The notes under the pieces were generated by a model. It saw nothing but the letters and a program-made list of their open reading frames with translations, was not told where the DNA came from and ran no database searches. A stretch of 64,000 nucleotides of DNA from contig NZ_JAGSOY010000015.1 in NCBI RefSeq assembly GCF_018837975.1, positions 27,185 through 91,184 of the forward strand, written 5' to 3'. The position numbers and the translations under genes are program-made. This DNA is from Zooshikella harenae. Its GTDB lineage: Bacteria; Pseudomonadota; Gammaproteobacteria; Pseudomonadales; Zooshikellaceae. Below, piece after piece: positions 26,047 to 35,005 of this stretch. Positions within the stretch are counted from its first letter, which is position 1. Each line of letters starts with the position of its first letter.

Positions 26047-28029
26047 TTAACTATAACCAGTGAGTAACAGGTTTTCTGCTTGTTCTAATTGTTCGTGGTT
26101 GCCTGAGATAACCACAATGTCGTTAACTAAAAGAGGCTGGTTTCGCCAATCATCCAACTCTATATCATGTCGCTTAAGGTGGTGAATTTCTATTCCACAG
26201 CGACCTTCTAAATCAACAAATTCCAACGTCTTGCCAAGGCTGCTTGCATCAGTAGGAAGTTGAATACCGTGCAGGAATGTTCGGGGGAGACCCTTTTTAT
26301 CTATGATGGATGTACGCTCGCCCTGGTATAAGCCATGGAGCATTTGATAGCGTTCCTGACGGACAGCATCAATTTGTTCACGAATTTGTTCTGAGGGGGT
26401 GCCGAGCATGACTAAAACGTGTTTGATCATCATTAAGCTGGACTCAAATATTTCAGGAATAACTTCCGTTGCCCCTGCGTTACGAAGTGTCTCTAAGCTT
26501 GTATCATCACGTGTACGCACGATAATAGGAATTTGTTGGTTCTTTAAGCGGATGGCTTGGGTTATTTTTTCGGCATTCTCATTCACATCTACGCAGATTA
26601 CAACCAAGTTAGCGCGGTCAAGTCCTGCAGCTTCCAATAAGTCGGGGCGGCGGCAGTCACCAAAAAAGACTTTTCGTTCAGCCTGACAGGCTTCTTTTAC
26701 ACGAATAGGATCATCATCCATTGCTACATAAGGTAAATTTTGTTTATCTAAAAAACGGCCAATAGACTGACCAACACGACCATAGCCGCATATTAGGGTG
26801 TGATTAGTAACTGATTCTAATGCGGCAGCAATAGCATTGGGTTCACTTTGGGTCGTTGGTGCTTTTTGGCTGGATAATTTGCGAATGAACCAATGGCTAT
26901 AGCGGATGATAAAGGGTGTGGCAGACATAGAAAGAATGGTTACTGATAATACAACAGCACTTTGGGTATTGGTTAATAAATCATGTTGGTTGACAAGGGC
27001 GATTAAGGCTAAGCAAAACTCACCACCTTGTGCGAGGTAAAGTCCTGTTTTTAATGCTGTTCCTGGCATATCTGAATGTTTTCGAGCAAGCCAGGTAATA
27101 ATGCTGGCTTTAAATATCAGTAACAGTGCAGTGAGTAGCAGAATCAGTAGCCAGTGTTGTAGAAACAGAGACAAATCCAGCATCATACCCACAGACACAA
27201 AAAATAGGCCTAGCAGTACATCTCGGAAAGGACGAATATCATGTTCTACCTGGTGGCGATAATGGCTTTCACCAAGCATCATACCTGCGAGAAAGCCCCC
27301 TAATGCCATAGAAAGGTGCATAGAATGGGTTACCCAGGCCGCTAATAGGGCAATAACCAGTGCCGTTAAAACAAATAATTCTTCAGAACGCACCTTGGCG
27401 ATTTCATGAAACAGATGAGGTAGAATCCAGCGGCCAATTAAGAGCATGGTGACAAGGAGTAAAGTACTTTTGGCAAGTACCGAACCCAACGCTACCCATA
27501 AGTTTTGTTCGCTATTACCTGCCAGTACGGGTATAAGAATAAGAAAAAATACAGCAGCAATATCTTGGAAAATTAATATTCCCATTGTTTGTTGGCCAAT
27601 GGGTAATTTGAGTTCATTTCGACTGGTTAATTCTTTAGAAACAATGGCGGTTGATGAAAGCGCTAAACCTGCGCCTAAAATCAGTGCGATAGGGAGCGGT
27701 AAGCCAAGTATAAAAGCAATAATGGCAATGCCTATCCCACAAAGCAAGACTTGATTGCCGCCAAGCCCAAATACAATTCGCCGCAATGCCCACATATGGG
27801 CAAAAGAAAATTCCAAACCAATCGAAAAGAGTAGGAAAACAACACCCATTTCAGCCAGTAGTGCAATATTTTCAGACTCGGCAATAGTGTCTGTGGCAGC
27901 GGGTCCTAGTAATACGCCTACAATAAGGTAACTTAACGTCGCGGGTAATCGTAATCGGTGAAAAACGGCAATAGCAACGACGGAGCTGATAAAAATAACC
28001 AGTAACTGATTTAATAGTGAAAAGTCCAT
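26047..28029 (-). CDS. CPA2 cation:proton antiporter with RCK domain (KefB/KefC-like)
   Basis: This inner-membrane protein should exchange K+ or Na+ for protons. The N-terminal ~380 residues are a Na_H_Exchanger domain with about twelve hydrophobic segments (GLSYLIVG-type repeats such as LSYLIVGVLLGP, FSIGLEFSF, GMMLGESHY). An RCK/TrkA-N domain follows with LICGYGRVGQSIGRFL for NAD(H), then a TrkA-C domain near the end. I chose the ATG at 28029 (MDFSLLNQL); an earlier TTG at 28047 is in frame. Its length (660) is slightly over KefB/KefC. A second antiporter gene without RCK lies just upstream on the same strand. No KefG/KefF-type subunit gene is adjacent. Confidence 0.88.
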   Translation of the reverse strand: MDFSLLNQLLVIFISSVVAIAVFHRLRLPATLSYLIVGVLLGPAATDTIAESENIALLAEMGVVFLLFSIGLEFSFAHMWALRRIVFGLGGNQVLLCGIGIAIIAFILGLPLPIALILGAGLALSSTAIVSKELTSRNELKLPIGQQTMGILIFQDIAAVFFLILIPVLAGNSEQNLWVALGSVLAKSTLLLVTMLLIGRWILPHLFHEIAKVRSEELFVLTALVIALLAAWVTHSMHLSMALGGFLAGMMLGESHYRHQVEHDIRPFRDVLLGLFFVSVGMMLDLSLFLQHWLLILLLTALLLIFKASIITWLARKHSDMPGTALKTGLYLAQGGEFCLALIALVNQHDLLTNTQSAVVLSVTILSMSATPFIIRYSHWFIRKLSSQKAPTTQSEPNAIAAALESVTNHTLICGYGRVGQSIGRFLDKQNLPYVAMDDDPIRVKEACQAERKVFFGDCRRPDLLEAAGLDRANLVVICVDVNENAEKITQAIRLKNQQIPIIVRTRDDTSLETLRNAGATEVIPEIFESSLMMIKHVLVMLGTPSEQIREQIDAVRQERYQMLHGLYQGERTSIIDKKGLPRTFLHGIQLPTDASSLGKTLEFVDLEGRCGIEIHHLKRHDIELDDWRNQPLLVNDIVVISGNHEQLEQAENLLLTGYS

Positions 28030-28166
28030 AAAATTTCTGCTGACCAATTTACCCTAGGCGAATTAAGGAAACCTTCCCAAGAAAAGAAGAAGTTAACACT
28101 GGATTAGGATATAGACTACAAATGTTGAATAAATACTTCCTAAGTTATTCAATCATAATAACTTTA

Positions 28167-29336
28167 TTAATCTCGGCGTAAGCGATCAGAAACGGCAATA
28201 GGACTTTTAAAGTTAAAGACAACGATATAGGAAGAAACCAAGAAGGTAATAATCGTGGTTGCTTGGATGACATGGGAGGCTTCTGTGCCTATTTGTTGAG
28301 TGCTTGCGGCTATGTAGGCGATGAGTATGGAAAACTCACTGGCTTGCCCCAGACGAAATCCGACCTCCCATGAAGTGTGCAGTGGTTCTTTGAGCCATTG
28401 TAATAGGTAACGGAATACCCAGGGCTTCAGTAATAAGGCAACAATACTGAGGATTAATGCTGGTATGATCACATCATCTAAAAGGGCTAGGTTGAAACTG
28501 GCTCCAACGGAAAAGAAAAACAGAATTAAGAAAAAATCACGTAATGGTTTAAGGCTGATCGCGATGTATTGAGCAATAGGGCTGGTTGCTATGGTAATTC
28601 CAGCAATGAATGCACCAATTTCTGCTGATAATCCAACATAACTTGAAAGCTCAGCAAGTCCGAGACACCAGCCAATGGCTACTAAAAATAAGTATTCATG
28701 AATACGGTCAAACTGTTGCATGATTGGCAGTATAACGAACTTAACCGCTAGCCATGCAACAAGGATTAATACCGGCAATGCAGCCAGAGCAATGGCTAAT
28801 TGTGCACCACTGCTGTCTTGTTGTTGATGACTGTATAAAAAAAGAAGCACTACAATGGCAATGACATCCTGCAGTAATAAAATGCTCACCACAAGTTCTC
28901 CCGTATGGCGATGATGGAGGACGGTGGTGGGAAGCAATTTGATGCCAATGATGGTACTAGAGAACATCATTGCCGTACCAATAATAATGGCTTCAAGGGT
29001 TGTGAAGTCGAAGGTAATTGCGATTAAGTACCCTGTAGCCGCAAAAATAATCGAACTGGCTATTCCAATAACAGAACTTTTACTTAACATGCTGACCAAA
29101 TGACTTGGTTGCATGTCCAGTCCTAATAAAAAGAGCAGAAAGATAATGCCGATATGTGATATGTCAGATAAGAGGCGGGTATCACCGACCCATTGTAGTC
29201 CATAGGGGCCTAATAACGCACCAAGTACAATATATGCGACTAGTAGTGGTTGTCGAGTATAAAGGGCAACAGTTGCGAACAGCGCAGCACCAGAAAAAAT
29301 GAGGAAAAAAGAAAATACTAGCGACCCGTTCTCCAT
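28167..29336 (-). CDS. CPA2 cation:proton antiporter, membrane domain only
   Basis: This inner-membrane protein of 389 residues is a Na_H_Exchanger family member. It has about twelve hydrophobic segments, including YIVLGALLGPYGLQW, FLLFLLGLDMQPSHL and ILFFFSVGASFNLALL. It ends shortly after the last membrane segment with a short basic tail and has no RCK or TrkA-C domain. It is on the same strand as the RCK-bearing antiporter gene, 137 bp upstream of it. Whether they act together is unknown. It has its own upstream region of about 236 bp, with the terminator of the cysI operon in it. Confidence 0.85.
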   Translation of the reverse strand: MENGSLVFSFFLIFSGAALFATVALYTRQPLLVAYIVLGALLGPYGLQWVGDTRLLSDISHIGIIFLLFLLGLDMQPSHLVSMLSKSSVIGIASSIIFAATGYLIAITFDFTTLEAIIIGTAMMFSSTIIGIKLLPTTVLHHRHTGELVVSILLLQDVIAIVVLLFLYSHQQQDSSGAQLAIALAALPVLILVAWLAVKFVILPIMQQFDRIHEYLFLVAIGWCLGLAELSSYVGLSAEIGAFIAGITIATSPIAQYIAISLKPLRDFFLILFFFSVGASFNLALLDDVIIPALILSIVALLLKPWVFRYLLQWLKEPLHTSWEVGFRLGQASEFSILIAYIAASTQQIGTEASHVIQATTIITFLVSSYIVVFNFKSPIAVSDRLRRD

Positions 29337-29520
29337 ACCAGCCTCTTCGCCTTGGTCATTATCGGCTTTGCACTAAACCATAGCACTCAGCTGTTGTTTT
29401 TAAATGCGTATGGTAGCCATAGCCTGTCGTCTTTTTCTAGCATATAGGAAATTATTTAATAACAAAATGTACATAAAGTTGCTACTACTTAGCAGGCATT
29501 TTTAACTGTAGTTGATAATA

Positions 29521-29541
29521 GAGCCATACTGAGTATGGCTC
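29521..29541 (-). terminator. Hairpin after the cysI-DUF934 operon
   Basis: GAGCCATAC and GTATGGCTC form a perfect 9-bp stem with a TGA loop, about 32 bp past the minus-strand end at 29573. The stretch after it on the minus strand is only moderately T-rich. Confidence 0.6.
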
Positions 29542-29572
29542 TTAATTGTGTAGAGAAATGAATACGTTGGTT

Positions 29573-30067
29573 TTAGTGTAGGCGGCGGCGAAATAGTGGT
29601 TGGGGGTGATCACTGGCACCCTGGTAGCTGATTGAGAAGGCATTAAGTCCCCGTAGCGCTTCTTCTGGATCTTTTTCTGCGTGAAGTTTAAATGCATCAA
29701 AGCCACAGCGTTTTAAGTAAAACAGCTGATCATGGAGGATATCACCTACCGCTCTGAGTTCCCCTTGATAGCCTAAGCGTTCACGTAATACCCGTGCAAT
29801 AGAATAGCCCCGACCGTCCGTAAATGAGGGAAAATTGATAGCAATGACGGCAAGTTGATGAATATAAGATGAAAGCACCTCGGGTTCGTGGTGGCTGTCA
29901 AGCCAAACACCGAGTGAACCTGAGTGTTGCTCAAACTGTGTAGGGTTGGCTAAAAAGTCATCAATAGGAATAATACTGCGTTCAGCAAGTACGTCTCCTG
30001 AGGTATAACTTGAGTAAAAGGTATAAGTATCACTGATAACTTTTTGATTTTTAATTATTACTGGCAT
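29573..30067 (-). CDS. DUF934 family protein, sulfite-reductase associated
   Basis: This 164-residue protein belongs to DUF934, a family that follows CysI-type reductase genes in many proteobacteria. The key block is INFPSFTDGRGYSIARVLRE, then GYQGELRAVGDILHDQLFYL and FDAFKLHAEKDPEEALRGL, the usual family signature. I chose the ATG at 30067 (MPVIIKNQ), which overlaps the cysI stop by 17 bp. A longer frame from 30154 would place 29 extra residues inside cysI and is not family-like. Its molecular role in sulfite reduction is not established; tight overlap points to coupled expression. Confidence 0.87.
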   Translation of the reverse strand: MPVIIKNQKVISDTYTFYSSYTSGDVLAERSIIPIDDFLANPTQFEQHSGSLGVWLDSHHEPEVLSSYIHQLAVIAINFPSFTDGRGYSIARVLRERLGYQGELRAVGDILHDQLFYLKRCGFDAFKLHAEKDPEEALRGLNAFSISYQGASDHPQPLFRRRLH

Positions 30068-31709
30068 AAACACGATCCTTAAAAGGCTGGATGCCAATAC
30101 GACGATAGGTGTCAATAAACAGCTCTTCTGATGTACGATGTGCAAGATAAACATCGATAATGGATGTAATCACATCGGGCATTACATCCCGAGCAAAGGA
30201 AGGGCCTAAAATTTTACCTAAGCTGGCATCATTGTAAGCTGATCCACCCAACTGGACTTGGTAAAATTCCGCACCTTTTTTATCAACCCCTAAAATACCA
30301 ATATGACCTACATGGTGATGACCACAGGCGTTCATACAACCTGAAATATTAAGATCTAAATCACCAATGTCATGTAAATAATCCAGGTCATCAAAGCGAC
30401 GCTGAATAGCTTCGGCAATGGGCAGTGATTTGGCATTGGCTAAAGCACAAAAGTCTCCACCAGGGCAACAGATGACATCAGTGAGTAGGCCGATGTTAGG
30501 GGTTGCAAAACCAAATCGTAGGGCTTCCTGCCAAAGCGTGTATAAATGATCTTGTTGTACATCTGCCAGTACTAGGTTTTGTTGGTGGCTGACACGGATT
30601 TCACCAAAGCTAAATTGCTCAGCTAAGTCAGCAGCGGCTTCAAGTTGCTGGTCTGAGGCATCACCTGGAGCTTGCGCAGTTGCTTTGAGTGATAAGGTGG
30701 CAATCGCATAGCCAGGCACTTTATGAGCCGTCACATTTCGCTCATACCAGTGACGAAAGTTTGGATCTTGCTGTAGATCTTGCTGAAGTTGTGTATTTTC
30801 GACAGGCAAGTCAGCATAGTCAGGGCTGCTGAAGTGTTGACTGATGCGCGTTACTTCGGCTTCAGTCAGGGTTTGTGGTCCATCTTTCAGATGTTGCCAT
30901 TCAGCCTCGACCTTTGCACGAAAAGCATCAGCCCCCAGCGCTTTGACAAGAATCTTTATCCGTGCTTTATATTTATTATCCCGGCGACCGTAGCGATTAT
31001 AAACCCGCAAAATAGCTTCTAAATAAGTCAACAGGTGTCGCTCTGGGAGAAAATCACAAATTTCAGTTCCGATCATTGGGGTTCGACCTAAGCCTCCGCC
31101 CACCAGTACCCGAAAACCCAGCTCGCCTTGATCATTTTGCTGAGCATGTAAACCAATATCATGCACTTGAACTGCTGCACGATCCTGTTTAGCCCCATTG
31201 ATAGCAATTTTGAATTTACGGGGTAGGTAGGCAAACTCTGGGTGAAAGGTTGACCATTGACGAATAATTTCACAATAAGGGCGAGGATCAACCAATTCGT
31301 CAGCTGCCACACCCGCAAACTGATCAGTGGTTGTGTTGCGAATACAATTACCACTGGTTTGAATGGCATGCATTTCAACCGTTGCCAGTTCGGCTAAAAT
31401 ATCAGGGACTTTCTCTAGCTTTGGCCAGTTGTACTGAACGTTTTGTCGAGTACTGAAGTGGACGTAGCCTTTGTCAAACTGACGAGAGATTTCGGCCAGT
31501 TTACGTATTTGCTTAGCTGAAACCATACCATAGGGAATGGCAACACGTAGCATAGGCGCAAAGCGTTGGATATACAGACCATTTTGCAGGCGTAAGGGTA
31601 GAAACTCAGCATCAGTCAGTTTTCCTTCTAGATAACGCTGGGTTTGATCACGGAATTGAGCGACTCGCTCAGCGACGATGGTTTTATCGTATGCGTCGTA
31701 TTTATACAT
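30051..31709 (-). CDS. cysI: Nitrite/sulfite reductase, sirohaem hemoprotein (CysI)
   Basis: This cytoplasmic enzyme reduces sulfite to sulfide for cysteine synthesis. Two half-repeats carry ferredoxin-like and 4Fe-4S/sirohaem domains. The cluster ligands are visible in the C-terminal half: CCPGGDFCALANAKS and NISGCMNACGHHHVGHIG. In the N-terminal half TSGNCIRNTTTDQFAG and VGGGLGRTPMIG match the family. Length is 552. It overlaps the DUF934 gene. No flavoprotein (CysJ) gene is nearby, as is usual for this DUF934-linked type, which probably takes electrons from ferredoxin or another donor. The start has no strong alternative. Confidence 0.92.
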   Translation of the reverse strand: MYKYDAYDKTIVAERVAQFRDQTQRYLEGKLTDAEFLPLRLQNGLYIQRFAPMLRVAIPYGMVSAKQIRKLAEISRQFDKGYVHFSTRQNVQYNWPKLEKVPDILAELATVEMHAIQTSGNCIRNTTTDQFAGVAADELVDPRPYCEIIRQWSTFHPEFAYLPRKFKIAINGAKQDRAAVQVHDIGLHAQQNDQGELGFRVLVGGGLGRTPMIGTEICDFLPERHLLTYLEAILRVYNRYGRRDNKYKARIKILVKALGADAFRAKVEAEWQHLKDGPQTLTEAEVTRISQHFSSPDYADLPVENTQLQQDLQQDPNFRHWYERNVTAHKVPGYAIATLSLKATAQAPGDASDQQLEAAADLAEQFSFGEIRVSHQQNLVLADVQQDHLYTLWQEALRFGFATPNIGLLTDVICCPGGDFCALANAKSLPIAEAIQRRFDDLDYLHDIGDLDLNISGCMNACGHHHVGHIGILGVDKKGAEFYQVQLGGSAYNDASLGKILGPSFARDVMPDVITSIIDVYLAHRTSEELFIDTYRRIGIQPFKDRVYASNN

Positions 31710-32067
31710 AATGCTCGCTTTTCAGCCTGTACAATCTGGTGAATGGGTATAACAAGCCAAGGCGTTCTTGCCTAAAGCGTGATTAGTACCTAACGAGTTA
31801 CAAGGCGGCAGTCAAAATAATATGAGTAACTTAGCAGAACCGATATATTCTATAAATGAATATTTTTCTATATATCTAGAATTAATTGATATAGATAGTG
31901 ATTTGTAGCAAAGAACTTAGGTGAGGGGAGCTGCTAAACCAATCAATGTTTAGGTAGTGTACATGTGGCGTATATCTAAGATACACTGTTGCTGATTTTA
32001 AGGAGAAAACATACCCAAGGTTGAGGGTATAGATATAATGAAAAAAACAGGTCAAGGAGATGATTCG
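31710..32067. other. Divergent intergenic stretch
   Basis: This AT-rich stretch separates cysI from a small plus-strand gene and should hold both promoters. An inverted pair ATACCC (32011) and GGGTAT (32025) lies 8 bp apart near the right end. Nothing else stands out. Confidence 0.5.
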
Positions 32068-32178
32068 ATGAAAGAGGAAACATCACAGCATGCTGATAGC
32101 CGTATTGACGCCATTGCCGTCATTGCGTTGATTATCATCGCTGTGACAGCAATGGTTTATTGGGTGAGTGGACAATAA
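32068..32178 (+). CDS. Small single-pass membrane protein, 36 residues
   Basis: The frame reads MKEETSQHADSRIDAI, then a hydrophobic run of about 19 residues and a tail YWVSGQ. AAGGAGA ends 7 bp before the ATG, a strong SD at ideal spacing, which is the main reason to call it. An in-frame ATG at 32038 would add ten residues but has no SD. The protein should be one transmembrane helix with an acidic cytoplasmic N-terminus. It is divergent from cysI. I do not recognise a family. Confidence 0.6.
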   Translation: MKEETSQHADSRIDAIAVIALIIIAVTAMVYWVSGQ

Positions 32179-32260
32179 CATATTCCCGTCATTTTCAAGC
32201 ATTTGTTAAGCATCAATGATACTTTGGTGAAATGATAAGCCGTTGCCCTAGCTATGTTAA

Positions 32261-32308
32261 AACAGCTGTCGATGAGAGACGATAGTCGGTTGCTCAGTGA
32301 CAGCTGTT
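32261..32308. repeat. Spaced 10-bp inverted repeat
   Basis: AACAGCTGTC (32261-32270) and GACAGCTGTT (32299-32308) are perfect inverted copies around 28 bp, between the small membrane protein gene and the convergent DUF2970 gene. It may help end transcription, though no T-run follows. Confidence 0.4.
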
Positions 32309-32345
32309 ACCTGAACGTATTTGATTCGTTAGACCTGCATGCTGT

Positions 32346-32645
32346 CTACAGCGCATTCAGGGCAATTTGAACCAATCCCACCATAATGAGAATAAATACT
32401 GTTGTAAATAATATACCCACCAACACATAGTGAATGGGTTTACCCTTACTAAAATCTTTTCGTCTTTTTTTCTGGCTCTGTACACCAAATGCAGCGGCAA
32501 AAACGCTTTGTAGTACACCAAGAAAGCTAATGGGCTTATCCTTATTTAACGAGTCTGCTTCTGGTTTTTTGCTTGAGTTTGAAGAATTGGGATTTTCTGT
32601 AGCCTTCATTATATGACGGTCCGTGTGCATCAATTTACTATCCAT
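32346..32645 (-). CDS. DUF2970 small membrane protein
   Basis: This 99-residue protein belongs to DUF2970. The N-terminal ~37 residues are polar and low-complexity. The core has FLGVLQSVFAAAFGVQSQKK, then DFSKGKPIHYVLVGILFT and one C-terminal transmembrane helix (VFILIMVGLVQIALNAL). The family has no known function. The start at 32645 is kept because an A/G-rich stretch precedes it; the Met at 32609 is an alternative. It lies alone between the small membrane protein gene and dusC and is not clearly part of an operon. Confidence 0.82.
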   Translation of the reverse strand: MDSKLMHTDRHIMKATENPNSSNSSKKPEADSLNKDKPISFLGVLQSVFAAAFGVQSQKKRRKDFSKGKPIHYVLVGILFTTVFILIMVGLVQIALNAL

Positions 32646-32714
32646 TATTTTCTTTAGGTGCGTTAATCATTTACTTTTTTTATCCAAATCGTATATGAGG
32701 CGTCAACCTATTAT

Positions 32715-33641
32715 TTATCCCTTGATTATCTCGACAATTTCATGTGTCGTTTTCAATCGTTTAATACGTTCAAATAGGCACTGTGCTTCTGGGTGTTGAA
32801 GACGTAAATAACCCAGCCACTGTTTTATACGATGAGGATAGTAGCGGCTTTTTTCATGCTGCAGATCATACGTTGTATATTGCCATAAAAGGGTTTTGAT
32901 TTGGGACCAGTTAATAGGTGACTGTTGTTTTTTTATCACGGCTGGCAGGTTTGGGAGTGCTAAGGCTCCGCGACCTATCATTAAGTCATGACAGTGGGAG
33001 AGCATTTGACATTGTCTGGCATCTTCTTCGTTCCAGATTTCGCCATTAGCTATTAAAGGAATTTGGATAACTGACTTGATTCTTGCTAGCCAGTGCCAGT
33101 GAGCAGGAGGACGGTAACCTTCTGTTTTGGTACGTGCATGGACAATGATTTCGGTTGCACCTGCTGAAGCCACTGCACAGGCATTTTCTAAGGCAAGTGT
33201 TTTATCTTCGTAGCCTAGTCTCATTTTAACACTTACGGGGAACGTCTCAGGGACAGCACAACGTACTGTTGCAACAATGCGGTATAGCTGCTCGGGTTCA
33301 GTTAGTAAGATGGCGCCTCCACGGCTGTTGTTGACCGTTCGTGCAGGGCAACCAAAATTTAAATCAATACCAGGAGAGCCAAGTGCTATTGCACGTTGTG
33401 CATTGGCAGCCAACCATTCTGGGTGTTGCCCGAGTAATTGAACTCTAACGGGTACGCCTGAATGCGTTTTTCCTTGTTGATGGAGTTCGGGGCATAAACG
33501 ATAGAACACACGTGCAGGGAGGAGTTGATCAACCACACGCACAAACTCAGTGGTGCACAAATCAATTCCCCCCAGTGATGTCAACAGGTCGCGCATTAAA
33601 TAGTCAACAACACCTTCCATTGGGGCGAGAAATACACGCAT
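32715..33641 (-). CDS. dusC: tRNA-dihydrouridine(16) synthase DusC
   Basis: This FMN enzyme reduces a uridine of the tRNA D-loop to dihydrouridine. It opens MRVFLAPMEGVVDYLMRDLL, the normal Dus start, so I use the ATG at 33641 and not the upstream in-frame start at 33734. The active-site Cys is in DLNFGCPARTVNNSRGGA, and IIVHARTKTEGYRPPAHW and LIANGEIWNEEDARQC are FMN/phosphate-binding segments. Length is 308, typical of DusC. DusC is assigned over DusA/B by the VDYLMRDLLTSLGGIDLCTTEF opening and the short C-terminal helix domain. It is divergent from the bufferin operon. Confidence 0.9.
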   Translation of the reverse strand: MRVFLAPMEGVVDYLMRDLLTSLGGIDLCTTEFVRVVDQLLPARVFYRLCPELHQQGKTHSGVPVRVQLLGQHPEWLAANAQRAIALGSPGIDLNFGCPARTVNNSRGGAILLTEPEQLYRIVATVRCAVPETFPVSVKMRLGYEDKTLALENACAVASAGATEIIVHARTKTEGYRPPAHWHWLARIKSVIQIPLIANGEIWNEEDARQCQMLSHCHDLMIGRGALALPNLPAVIKKQQSPINWSQIKTLLWQYTTYDLQHEKSRYYPHRIKQWLGYLRLQHPEAQCLFERIKRLKTTHEIVEIIKG

Positions 33642-33878
33642 AAACAAACCTATAAAAAGGGGGGATCTTAACAAAACTGAGTGGCTTTTTTTAGTGTGCT
33701 TGCAAACTGTTGTCCTAATGGCTTGCGCAGGCAATGGTAGAACAAAATTATTTTTGAAGTGAAAGCTTTGTTCATAAAGGCAGGTCCTTAGTTCTGACTT
33801 TTGTTGATATCAGTCAATAATGCACATTTATTCAGTTACATCGTATTTTGGGTGTAGCTACTCAGTAGGAGCCTTATG

Positions 33879-34139
33879 ATGAAGAAAACAGCTGTATTGT
33901 CTTTAGCGATGGGTACATTGGTTGCGATGTCTGGTGTTGCTACGACAGCATTAGCGGCAAAACCAGAGATGGAAAAGTGTTATGGCGTAGTCAAAGCAGG
34001 CAAGAATGACTGTGGTGCTAATGGACACTCTTGTGCTGGTTCTGCGACTAAAGATGGTGATCCTAACGAGTGGTTACTGGTACCAAAAGGGACCTGTAAT
34101 AAAATCGTTGGGGGAAGTACTGAGCCTAAAGATAAGTGA
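33879..34139 (+). CDS. bufA: Bufferin precursor, DUF2282 (BufA1-like)
   Basis: This is a small exported RiPP precursor. A signal peptide ends near ATTALA. The mature part has four cysteines, residues 34, 45, 52 and 73, in [18 protein letters not shown] and GTCNKIVGG, the DUF2282 pattern. Bufferins are reported to be modified on cysteines by the MNIO enzyme BufB with BufC and to bind copper; that comes from published work on the family, not from this sequence. AGGAG at 33867-33871 is 7 bp from the ATG at 33879; an ATG at 33876 is also possible. It heads a four-gene operon. Confidence 0.9.
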   Translation: MKKTAVLSLAMGTLVAMSGVATTALAAKPEMEKCYGVVKAGKNDCGANGHSCAGSATKDGDPNEWLLVPKGTCNKIVGGSTEPKDK

Positions 34140-35005
34140 TGAATAGGGCACCTAAGCAAGACCATTGCAGGAAACTTCCTGCAATGGCGGGCATAGGCTT
34201 AAGACAACCTCATTATGATGACTTTCTCCGTCAACCGCCGGATATTGGTTGGATAGAAGTACATCCTGAAAATTATTTTGATATTGATAGTCCTCCAGCC
34301 CATTGGTTACAAAAATTATGTCAGCAGTATCCCTTAAGTTTGCATGGGGTAGGGCTGTCATTAGGGTCAACTGATCCGTTGTCTGAGCAACACCTTGCTA
34401 AGCTGGCGCAATTAATTGCTATTTACGAGCCTGCGCTAGTTTCAGAGCATTTATGCTGGACTTCCCAACAGGGTGTATATTTTCAAGACTTGTTGCCATT
34501 GCCCCAGAATCAAGAGGTTATTGCTCATCTTGTTCAACGAATCGAGCAAGTCCAAGATTATCTTAAACGGCCGATTGCTATTGAAAATGTATCCAGTTAC
34601 CTACAACCAATGGGCAATGAGATGCCTGAGTGGGAATTCTTGATATCAACAGTGAAGCAAGCAGGCTGTTTAATCTTATTAGATATTAATAATATTTATG
34701 TGAATGCAATAAATCATGGCTTTTCTGCCAAGATTTATATTGATGTGATTCCTGCAGAATGGGTTGCGGAAATCCATTTAGCTGGGCATACCTCAGTAAC
34801 GCTGGAATCAGAAACGGTTTTAGTGGATACCCATGGTGATGTTGTGTCTGATGAGGTTTGGCAGCTTTATCATTATGCCATCAAAAAATTTGGTCCTAAG
34901 CCGACCTTAATTGAGTGGGATACAAATTTACCCCCTTTGAACAGTTTGGTGGGGGAAGCTAAAAAAGCACAACATATATTGGATAAAGCTTATGACTGTG
35001 CTTGA
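34139..35005 (+). CDS. bufB: MNIO-family oxidase, DUF692 (BufB-like)
   Basis: This is a multinuclear non-haem iron-dependent oxidase that should modify the precursor cysteines. It is a TIM-barrel of 288 residues. Family motifs in order are GIGLRQPHYDDF, IGWIEVHPENYF, LSLHGVGLSLG, VSEHLCW, IENVSSYL, LLDINNIYVN, EIHLAGH, VDTHGDVVSDEVW and LIEWDTNLP, covering the His, Asp, Glu and Asn iron ligands. The ATG overlaps the bufA stop by one base; a GTG at 34136 is also in frame. The gene overlaps the next one by 14 bp, so the two enzymes are likely made together. Confidence 0.93.
   Translation: MNRAPKQDHCRKLPAMAGIGLRQPHYDDFLRQPPDIGWIEVHPENYFDIDSPPAHWLQKLCQQYPLSLHGVGLSLGSTDPLSEQHLAKLAQLIAIYEPALVSEHLCWTSQQGVYFQDLLPLPQNQEVIAHLVQRIEQVQDYLKRPIAIENVSSYLQPMGNEMPEWEFLISTVKQAGCLILLDINNIYVNAINHGFSAKIYIDVIPAEWVAEIHLAGHTSVTLESETVLVDTHGDVVSDEVWQLYHYAIKKFGPKPTLIEWDTNLPPLNSLVGEAKKAQHILDKAYDCA

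Noticed and set aside
30068..30154. Longer N-terminus for the DUF934 protein
   Set aside because: The extra 29 residues lie inside cysI and do not look like the family. The ATG at 30067 is preferred.
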